A DNA stretch of 64,000 nucleotides from Terfezia claveryi (lineage: Eukaryota > Ascomycota > Pezizomycetes > Pezizales > Pezizaceae), in contig WHUX01000004.1 of NCBI GenBank assembly GCA_015179025.1, forward strand, positions 372,001 through 436,000. Reading direction: 5' to 3'. The notes below the pieces were generated by a model. It did no database searches. It saw only the letters and a list, made by a program, of their open reading frames with translations, and was not told where the DNA came from. This document shows positions 49,301-64,000 of this stretch, piece after piece (the stretch's first letter is position 1; each line of letters begins with the position of its first letter). Position numbers and translations under genes: made by a program.

Positions 49301-51881
49301 GCTCAAGACGGAAGAAGAGAGTTATTGCATGAGTACGAGCCGCATCTCCATAGCATAAAGAAGCTGGCAACTATTCTGTACCCAACTTACGTCATGGTCA
49401 TCGCAACAGGCGAAACAAGAAGCCTACCTTCCCAATTCATTTCACACCAGAGTATATGCACTGATTGTGATGAAGATACTTCACTTCGCTACCAAGTACT
49501 GATTTACAGAAAGCAGCATTGAATATAGAGCTGTACCTGTGTGAAACAGGATTGGATCATGAACATTCATGGTCAGATCAGGTTTAACTAGTTTAGGTCT
49601 ATTTGCATATGGTAGTTCTCGTACCTATCTTTCGGGGACATTAAATTCAACTCATGACGTGCGCAACCACGCTCATTTTATTTGATACTAAACTTCTTTT
49701 TTTTTGCCCTCTTGTACTCCGTACTTTTCCACCACATGTGGAAAGACCCCTTCAATTCGTTTCCTCCACTTCTCAATGAACTAATGGCTGCTAACAAATT
49801 CAAAGGGTCCCGCTGTGCTCTACAACAAGACTAGGTGCCCGCCGCCAGACGAGGTTCTTACGAATTACAGTAGGTATAGCCTCGTTTAGGAATTTGCACT
49901 GTGACCACCTTGGGATTGCCGCTAGGTACCTACAGCTGAGAATGGTATAGTGGACACCTGTTTGCACAGTGGGATGGGGAATCTGCCTCGCGCCAAGCCG
50001 CAACCGAACATGAAAAAAGAGAACGACCCCGACTCAACGGTCCAGAATACTATCTAAGGAGATGAAGGGTTTTTTTTTGGGGGGGTTTCAAAATAGAGGT
50101 TTGCTGAAGAGTATTGAGGAATCGCGATGTCCTTGGAACTCGATTATTTGGCATTAATATACTGGTATATGTTGCACAGTATGGGCAACTAGGCTTCTGA
50201 GACATCATGATGTATAGAACGGGCAATTCCACAGAGGCCCCATAGTTTTCCTGTGATAAATCTGTCACAGACAGGATGTGGAAGAAAGACAGGATGATGT
50301 GGAAGAAATCTCCAATAAAGGCAAAGTATGGGCTCGTGAGAAGAATTAAATACAACATGACCCCCAGACGGGTGTGAAACCAGAGTCTCGTTCCGCAAGA
50401 GGCGCAAAAGACTGCGGGCTGGCTTGGATGCAAGATAGTCTGTAAGGTTACAACCGTAGTACAGTTGTTGTACATGTAAGTAGTACCTGATTCCACTGGG
50501 GTATGAATGTGTAAATATAATAATAATATATAACGTATCCTGGAATTGCCATCCAGCATTGTCGCATCCACACCCTCTCTTGCGCTCCTCAGGTGCGAGA
50601 TCTGCCGCGTAGTCTGCCTGTAGTAGATAGCGGCGTGTCCCTTGATCACCACAACCAGACCATTGATCACCATGAGATTTGGCGCCGATCCTGGAGACGG
50701 ATAATTTTTGCGGTGCGATTATTGCCAGGCAGGCTTGTAGAGATCAGTCAGTTAGAGCGGCTGCTATGTTCCTTACGCTGCTCTGCTTCTAAGATTACCT
50801 ACCTTTGCGCTTTGCGCGCTGCTAAGAAGTAGCTCGTAGGAAGTAGGTACTTAAGTGGTCTGGTTGCTCAGAGGTACAGTACATAGCTGGTAGCTCTCTC
50901 GGACCAAGGCACCCCCCATCCCCACCACACCACCCTAACGAATCCCAGCAGACTTCCCGGCCCTGCGCCCATAGCATCTTCCTAGTAAGCAGAACACATC
51001 GAAGTACCTCATCAATACTGCGAGCATCAGAGACGTAGGCATTTGCTTGACACTCTCCCCGGTACCTCACACGAGCATCGGGCTCTTATATCTTCGTTTT
51101 CTTGCAAGTCGCCAGCTGTTCTGAGTCTAATAATACCCACCGACACTTCTCGATTTTCGCACCCCCCATTCTCTCCCTGCCTCTTCATCGTGGAATTCAT
51201 TGCATCTCTCGACTGAAAAAAGGACGTGCGATCGGAGTTGGCAACTGGCATAGGTTGTCCTGAACCCTGCACCCGAAACTAGGTAGGAGGTGGGCACATC
51301 CAATCCACTGGCTATCTGCCGCCTATTTTGCTAAATACCGTGCATATGTGTTTGCTTGCCTACCTTGCTGCCGATTCTGCTCTTTGGACTGACTGGGTGA
51401 GCCAGTGATGGGAAGCATGTTAACTGACGTGGAGAGATCATAGTAGACGAAGAACGACAAATTCCGTAGGCAGCCAACCAGAGTAGCCACCACTGCAACC
51501 AACACCGCCGCTGGTCATTGTACGCTTGTCTACTTGCCCCCGGCTCGCTTCTGAGGATCAATTTCCTTGACACCCCCCCCCCCCCCCCCGGGACACTGGT
51601 CTCTTTCAGGATTGCACATTTACTTATAGTACTAAAACAACGTCTTGCCCCTTCCAACATCACTTCCATCTGTTGTGAGTATTCACTATATTTCCCAGAG
51701 CATACCGTATTCACGAACGCCACGACATACAACATACACCCAGATTATTACCACTCACAACCTTTTTGTTCCGAACCCGCAGTTATCTAGTATTCTTACT
51801 ATTCGCGATTTATTATTCACAGCCGGAAACGTTTACGGATCAGTTAAGCTACGCGACTGAAGACGTGGAGGGGATTCTAAG
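46380..51881. other. Gene-poor region, 5.5 kb
   Basis: The longest stretch in the window without a supported gene. It holds an A14 tract (about 46886), a motif copy at 48212-48220 and diverged ones near 47651, 50653 and 50858, a TACTCCGTA motif (49715-49723) and a 17-base C run (51573-51589). Open frames include a 160-codon one at 46918-47400 without an ATG and a 207-codon one at 50673-50050 (minus) with a CxxC and hydrophobic stretches but no family resemblance. No transposon ends with target duplications were found by eye. The last 500 bp should include the Med15 promoter. Confidence 0.5.
51573..51589 (+). repeat. Homopolymeric C17 run
   Basis: Seventeen consecutive C followed by GGG, about 290 bp upstream of the Med15 start codon. 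Such runs are rare elsewhere in the window and prone to length change. Confidence 0.9.
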
Positions 51882-57681
<5,800 letters not shown>

Positions 57682-58848
57682 GAACGTGGATATCCGCAAT
57701 CGAGCTTCTTAGCCTGTTGAAGGGAATTGCATTGTTGTATATGTGCATACAATTTGGGTTTATCTTTGATCATTAACTTTGTTATGGGCTATTGGTTTGC
57801 ATAGATATCGACTTGCGCGGCTTTGCACTGTGCTCGGAGGAAGAAAAGTTGTGCTGTTTCTGGGGAGTCATCTGGAATGCTATAAAAGTCTTTTGTTTTG
57901 GTTTCCTGTAGTTGGGTTTCGTTTGCGCGTTTCATGTTTGAGTATTATATTACTATCACGTGGGGTCTGGAATTTCTTTCTCACCATGTCTTTCTACTTT
58001 CTACTTTAACCTTTCTTAACGTCTTTGGCTCTCATATATCGTCCTTGTAGTGGCTACCTCCTCATACTCCTTTTAGTCTTATATGTTATGCCTGTTTTGC
58101 CCCGAAAATTTTTAATTGCCCGTTTCTCTGTACATTTTTACATGTTTTGTGGATTCCGCCACTTTCACCTTGTCTTATGGATTCATTTACTGCGCTTTTT
58201 TTCCTGAGGTGCGGTCTTGGTGTCATTTATTTCTACGTTTCGCCTTCTAGGGTTATATTATGAATAAAGGGTGGTATATTCATATTACTTTGGTTTGTGG
58301 TATGTGTAAAGAGCAGCATTACCACGCGGTACAGTGTATACCATGATTCAACAACCTTGGTGGGGTATTGCGGGTGTTTCGGACACGCGTGTGAGGGGCT
58401 CTGAAACCTTTACAAACATGGCATTGTCTCGGGGATCCTGACAACAGGTATACTAATCTTATTATCAGGGTAATTAGCATCCTAGTACATGAACTTCATT
58501 GGAATGCCAAATTTAAGGGCAACCATTGTTGGCCACCACCTTCAAAAAGCCACCAAGTGAAAGTGAAGAGCATCTAATTTACGTTAATCATATCGGCTGA
58601 ATACGATGGTGCCAGCTTCACATCATATATATGGAAAAGCCTGGGTATGAGAGCATTGGAACCCCTTCTCCTGTAGTATCTCGCCTTCATATACATAAAA
58701 AAAAATCTGATTCTGGGATCGTGAAGGGTATTAATTTCGCTTATTCCCCCAGATTGACGAATCATTACCCAAGATACGACAACGAAGTCCGTAAACGCTG
58801 GCAAATTCCACTTCAGCGTCCACTTATATCAACAACAATACTGTACCC
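57682..58848. other. Intergenic between converging genes, 1.17 kb
   Basis: No gene seen. The first 600 bp are T-rich and could be a long Med15 3' UTR. Short open frames on the + strand (57779-58207) are T-rich hydrophobic runs, not credible genes. Confidence 0.5.
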
Positions 58849-60285
58849 TCAAATCCACTGCACCCCCCCTCTCACATCAATTGTATTCACCATCTCCAGT
58901 AACACTTCCCAAAACCTCGGCACATTTACCCTCGTCGCAATCCTCACCACCGCCTCCCCCTGTTTTGGAATATGCTTCAACGTCCTCCCAACTTCTACCC
59001 CATGGGTATCAACTAAAACCTTCACATGCTCCCACTCCCACCTAATCCCCCCTTGGGTAGTTGTTGGCTCTTGTTCAGTCGGGTTCGAGGGAGGTAAAAT
59101 TGCAGCTACGGCGAGAGGGTCGTGCAATGGTGGGCCTTCAGTGATATTGAATACCTTTGCATATGTGCTAGCAAAGAAACACAGGAGATCGTGGAGCATT
59201 CTTCGGAGAGCAGTGGTGCCGTCACGGAGAATGGTGCCTTCGGGGTGGATGTGGTTTTTAGGGTTGAGGAGGGACTCTAGGACAGTAGAAGTGGCGAGGA
59301 CTTGGTGGGTTAGGTCTAGGGGAATGAGGGTTATGCGGCCAGAGAGAGCATGATTGGAGAAGATGGAGTTGGCGGATTCGGGGTCCGCCTATGAGGAGGA
59401 GGTTGGGGTTAGATTCAGTATTGGAGAGAGTGGGAGGAGAAGTAGTTACATATATATTGAATTCTGCATGCTTTGTAATGTTACCCTCCGTGAAGGAACC
59501 TCCCATAATACTCACTTCTTTGACGTGATCAGCGACCTCAGGGAATGCAGCGAGAAGCAGAGCTACATTTGTTAACGCCCCAGTTGCCACAATCTACGAG
59601 AATTCTATCATCAGTTTTGTGCACTTCGCCATTATGGAAACTCGATGGAAACATACCGCACAGGTCTGGTACGGGGTAGCCATAATTGCTTCGTGCATCG
59701 CCCGGATAGCATTCCCAACTCGAAAAGCTACCGCAGGCTCAGGCAAGAGATTCGTCCCATCGATACCAGAATCACCTATCCTCCTGTCATTTAAGTTGAA
59801 GCCATATGAACGATGGGGCTGGCTGATACTGACCGTGAATGTCAGGAGCATGGACACTGGGCCTCATATATGGTTTTCTAACCCCAGGGTAGACGGGAAT
59901 ATCAGTTCGCCCGATGGCTGTAAGAACTCGGATGGCATTTTCTGTGACTCGGTCGAGAGAAGCGTTTCCGTGGATTGTAGATATCTGTAGCAAAGTTTAG
60001 CAATATTGTTCGAGGGCTCTGGGCCGTGAACTCACGCCGAGGAGGCTCAATTGGGGGTGCTCTGCGGCAAGTATTATAGCAAATGCGTCCTGGAAAGTCC
60101 GAAGAATAATCAGTGATTGTGGCTGCAAAGGGGCTGGAGAGTATCTTACGTCGTGCCCTATATTCCAGCAAGATTAGCAGTCAATTGTAGAGAAGCTGCT
60201 GAGCCGTGGGCCGTCAGTGTACAGAATGGTGTAAACTACCTGGGTCGCAGTCCAGCCATACCGGTGTTCGCTCAACAGTCGGCAT
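58849..60285 (-). CDS. URH1: Ribonucleoside (uridine) hydrolase, URH1-like
   Basis: Seven exons: 60285-60240, 60157-60150, 60089-60036, 59984-59834, 59775-59657, 59593-59450 and 59388-58849; 353 aa. Exon 2 is a micro-exon of 8 nt. It completes the calcium and substrate motif DPGHDDAFAI, whose three parts come from exons 1, 2 and 3, which is strong evidence that the micro-exon is used. Other family marks are STIHGNAS, HGDSGIDGTNLLP, IVATGALTNVA, SIMGGSF and HDPLAVAAI. The enzyme cleaves the N-glycosidic bond of uridine (and often inosine) to ribose and base for salvage; it acts in the cytosol. No signal peptide. Its 3' end faces Med15, 1.17 kb away. Confidence 0.93.
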
Positions 60286-61578
60286 CTTGTCTACTCAAGC
60301 AGGTTAAACGAAGGTTGTGTATCTATTAAAAACAATTAGACTGGGAGTATTTTTTTTTTATTCGTAAGACACAGAGAGACTTAAACACAAAATGGTGAAG
60401 TTGCGATGCTCACTTCTTCGACCGTTTGCTTCCACAACGGCAGCTAAATACTCTAGGTGTCAAGACGGAATTTCCCCACACATGCGTACTTGTACAGTAT
60501 ATGCTTAATCCCGGCGGACCTGACCATAGATACAGGCCCTGCTGGAGCCGATAGACGGAGAGATTACGAGGACTTCGCTATCCATCTTCCTAACATTAAT
60601 ACCACGTCAAGTCCAGCCTCCATTTGTGTTTGATGCACCAATATTTCATTAGATATTTCATATATTACCGTGCTTACTCTCCTGGTTGCTGGAAACATCT
60701 GGTCCTGTCCGGCAGGGATTGGTGGGAGGAGTGTCTGATATTCCCCCCTCAAAGTAAACATGCATAGAATGGTAATTACATTGAAAAGTAGCTATTTGGA
60801 AGTCATAAGCTGATTAGCTGGTTCAATGTTGAAATAATACATACCATTTTCATAATACGATCGACGATGAAACTGTCCGTCCATCCACGAATTTTAAAAC
60901 GCAAGTAAGACAAGTATCATTTACTTCACCCAAGTTGGGTAGGTAATGAATAAAGCAAAAGAGATGCCACGAACATATCCTATCAGAACATTTTTAAAAT
61001 AAGCCAGAAAAAAAAGCGAATTCATCGATTCATCGTGAATATCTAGATTATCACAGTCTTTTAATCACTTCGACATTGCAATCCAGACCCGTCTTTCTCA
61101 AGCCTAACGAGCACCAGTCCCCATGAACATATGTCTGATTGCAATTTATATTTGTCACTTTACCCTCAACTCTAGACTCCTCCACCTCCACTTTACCCCC
61201 CCACCCCGAGGAGGCGAACAAGATGACATCACGTGACATGACAGACATCTTGCCTCCTTAATTTTACCTTCCTTTGCTAATCTCACCGCTTAGATAGATG
61301 CGATTTTTTTCAAGGGGGTTAGATGCAGGAATATTTATCATCCCCGGCATGCAGAATTACAACAAATAAGATTCTAACAAAACCCAACATTCCTACCAGT
61401 AGTAATACATAACATCCCAAATAAAAACTCCAGTGCAAGCAATTAAGAACGCAAGAAAAGCAAAATCAGGGCATAGCAAAACAAAAAAAAGTAATAATAC
61501 AATTTCCCAGGTGCAATAACACCTACCCGCCAAACACTTCCTCAACGCCTGATAATAAGTAAAGCATGTTGCTAGTAA
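60286..61578. other. Intergenic, 1.3 kb
   Basis: Promoter of the nucleoside hydrolase and 3' UTR of the TFIIE alpha gene. There is a T10 tract near 60352 and a TCACGTGACATGACAG sequence near 61230. No gene supported. Confidence 0.45.
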
Positions 61579-63109
61579 CTATATTGCGTCCTCAAACTCA
61601 TCATCCTCATCATCCTCGTCATCCTCGTCCACTGCTGGTTTCGTGGGTAGGGGGGTTGGGGGAGAAACAACCTTCACCTTCTTAGTCGGCGGTCCATTCC
61701 CTAGTTGACTCAAGGCGATCCCACCTCCAGCTTTCTTTCCCCCGAGGGAACTCGATGAGGAGTCTGATTCCTCCTCCTTACACCCCTGCCTAGCACCACC
61801 ACCACCATTCACCCCTGGCGCAAGAGTTACCTTTGTAGTGACTACATCTTCAAACTCTTCCTCTTCTACTTCCTCTTCTTCCTCTTCCTCTTCCTCCTCC
61901 GCCCGCTCCCTGGCTTTCTGCGCCGCCATTGCCGCATAATATTCCTGAATTGCATCGACCTCCGCCCCCACCCCGGCCCCAACGCCCTCCCCACCCACCT
62001 TCTTCGCCACATCCTCCGTCGCAGTACTACCTCCCAAGAACCCCTCCCTCTCCTGCCTGGCCGCAGCCTCTTTAAGCCCCAACTTCGTAATGTCTCCTGA
62101 AACCGTACTCTGCGTATGCCAGACTGGCAGGGCATTCTGCTCCATCTGCATAGATCTCTTTGCACTCTCCGCAGCTCTATCCTGTGCACTCTTCTCCTCG
62201 CCACTCGTAAATGTGACCTCTAATGGTGCAGCCGCGTTTGAATTGACTCCACTCTTTGCATAGGGGACATCCCTTGCGTCCACACCGCCACCCACTCCCC
62301 CAGGAACACCAGCATACCCACTCGTAACTACCGCGCCCGTGAGGAGGTTTTTGACCCGCGAAACGGGAATGCAGTTCCGTATTGCATCGTCAAATTCGTT
62401 TTGCGGAACGACAACATCGTCGATTTTTTTCAAGAGGTCGATGACGGGTTTAAGCTGGTCCATGAGCCGGCCTAGGCGTTCTTGGGAGGATTTGACTTCG
62501 GCGGAGTCATCGTCGTCGACAAGTTCGGTGGTGCAGCGGTCGCATTCAAAGCCGAGGGGGGTGGCGATGAGGGTGACGATGTCGAGGGGCCCGAATTGTT
62601 TGTTGCAGCGGGGACAGACGTAGCCTTTTGCGTCGGCGTCCTTGTTCATTTTCCGCTCCACATCCTTGACGACCTTGTGCATGCGGTATTTGACTGCGTC
62701 GATGGTCGCGCGGAAGTCGACATAGTAGTAAGTGCGGTTGACAGGGCGCTGTTGGTTTTCTTTGGTTTCGAGCCGGGTATGTCTATTGCCGGTGAGTAAA
62801 ACTGGGGAAACTACTCGCAGCTATTCCCCCAATACGCATGCAGGGGGGAATGTGCATACACATGGAGCATCCTATCTTCCTTCAACTTCCCGCAAAGCTT
62901 GTGTAGGTCTTTGGTTTGTAGGCCGAGGAGGTATCCCATGTCGTCGTCGCGGAGGCTGCAGAGGAAGTTAGCAGCCGCTACGTACACTAGCACAGGATAG
63001 AGCACAGCACGCACGCATTATGGATCATGAGGGCGTCGATGACCAGGACGTGTTTCACGTCGTAGAAGGCGCGGGCAACGCAGCGGACGAGGGCTTTGGC
63101 AACGTCCAT
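61579..63109 (-). CDS. TFA1: Transcription initiation factor TFIIE alpha subunit
   Basis: Three exons: 63109-63015, 62955-62860 and 62782-61579; 464 aa. Residues 1-100 form the extended winged helix (MDVAKALVRCVARAFYDVKH, then NALRDDDMGYLLGLQTKDL, and RTYYYVDFRATIDAVKYRM). The zinc ribbon follows as CPRC...CDRC, about residues 118-145. Intron 2 (donor GTATGC) is set by the join LHVHTRLETKENQQRPVNRT. The C-terminus holds a Glu-rich run and an acidic tail (DEDDEDDEDDEFEDAI) that in other species contacts TFIIH. The factor brings TFIIH to the preinitiation complex. The first in-frame ATG (63109) gives the conserved start. Confidence 0.94.
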
Positions 63110-64000
63110 GGTGTTGAGTGTCGACGTCAATCAAAGAGAGAAAGATATCGGTGTATCGTCGGATTCGTCAAGTATGACCAGTCGGAAGGAAATATATAAT
63201 GAGCGTCGGGCTGAGAATGGCGGCGATCAGAGCCTGACCTGCCCTGTTGATTGAGTTGAAGGAAAGTTGAATCCGAGTCGTGTCGAGAAGTACAGTAGGA
63301 GAGGAGGGCAGAGCCGCAGAGCTCACCGCTTGGTGGGTGGCTTAAGTAATCTGCAGCTGTCCGGACTTGCCCCCGGGGCTGGAGCTGGCGCTCTCTTGCT
63401 CGAATTGTTCTTAATAAGGGGATAATCCGATCAGTCGAAGTCGTTTGGTTGGCACGTACATGGGGGGAATAGGAAGAATCGGGGAGATTGATCGGAGTAC
63501 CCAGGGTATGCTGGATAACGGAGGGGATCTTGTCCGCCATTATTGTCCGGTGCCCGGTGCGTCTTTGTAAGATGATACCGGCTCATCACAAGCTGAGGCC
63601 AACAGGAGCGAAGACTCACGTCTTATCAAGCAAGAATAGATTCGTGGGTTCGGTTCTGTGAGGCGTTCCTAATACAGATGTATATTATTTCAGATGTATT
63701 TGGGATGTACTACTGTATCATTCATTATAGCCTAGGTACCGTACCCAATGTAATAATGAATACTCTGTACTCCGTACGTATAGGGTAAATAATATGCATG
63801 AAAAACCAAACCCCCGAATTCCACATCTCCAGCCCTCTCAGATTTACGCCTGTCACTGTCTTCTATAGAAGTTGGCCACCAACATAAACACCGACCAGGC
63901 ACATGATATGGCCATTTTGATTCTGTGATACCCGTAGTGTCTGGTGGGTTACGCTAAACATTAAATCTTGGCGTCGGTTAAAGAGAAAAGGATGGACACA
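63110..64000. other. Intergenic to the right edge
   Basis: Promoter side of the TFIIE alpha gene. One TACTCCGTA motif at 63768-63776. A 137-codon minus-strand frame (63540-63127) has no recognisable features. No gene supported. Confidence 0.45.

Noticed and set aside
50050..50673. 207-codon open frame on the minus strand with CASCGTR and hydrophobic runs
   Set aside because: It has an ATG but no family resemblance, codon use or splice context to support it; left as a possible gene only.

Overview
The window is nuclear DNA of a filamentous ascomycete (Pezizomycotina). The signs are short, frequent introns (mostly 50-80 nt, GT...AG, with CTAAC/CTGAC-like branch sites just before the acceptor), short spacers between genes, and families typical of these fungi (Sls1, a fungal Med15, a TBC1D5-like Rab-GAP). 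I cannot fix the class from sequence alone; a Pezizomycetes-like relative is a guess. Exon joins were worked out by hand from reading-frame continuity and family resemblance.

Layout. 1-1.9 kb: minus-strand mitochondrial P-loop ATPase, cut by the left edge. 3.1-3.7 kb: a 618-bp non-autonomous TA-target DNA element. 3.9-4.8 kb: FIT/Scs3 lipid-droplet protein (+). 5.4-9.6 kb: Clu1/Tif31 (+). 10.3-12.5 kb: cytosolic PheRS beta subunit (-), divergent from the PP2A scaffold subunit (13.2-15.4 kb, +), which uses two GC-AG introns. 15.9-18.0 kb: two SAM methyltransferases in tandem (-), the second an EFM4-type eEF1A methyltransferase that shares a 292-bp divergent promoter with ribosomal protein uS3 (18.3-19.4 kb, +). 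19.9-23.5 kb: Sls1-like mitochondrial protein with a coding repeat array (+). 24.8-27.6 kb: TBC Rab-GAP (-), divergent from a low-complexity fungal protein (28.0-29.7 kb, +). 30.4-32.2 kb: 2H-phosphoesterase-like protein (+). 33.2-33.7 kb: second TA-target element. 34.1-35.7 kb: Mn-type cation diffusion facilitator (-). 37.8-39.5 kb: eEF1A (+). 40.0-43.3 kb: ten-exon gene of unknown function (+). 44.4-46.4 kb: membrane-anchored epoxide-hydrolase-like protein (+). 46.4-51.9 kb: gene-poor. 51.9-57.7 kb: Mediator subunit 15 with very long Gln and Gln-Ala repeats (+). 58.8-60.3 kb: nucleoside hydrolase with an 8-nt micro-exon (-). 61.6-63.1 kb: TFIIE alpha (-).

The genes are mostly conserved housekeeping genes. 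Several concern translation (Clu1, PheRS beta, uS3, eEF1A, an eEF1A methyltransferase) or RNA polymerase II initiation (Med15, TFIIE alpha), but nothing in the layout shows a dedicated cluster. The less ordinary material is the non-coding repeats: two MITE-like elements and two over-represented 9-mers. Within genes it is unusual splice sites, expanded coding repeats, a probable frameshift in the Med15 polyQ tract, and an 891-aa protein I cannot assign. I found no tRNA, rRNA, CRISPR array or secondary-metabolite cluster.
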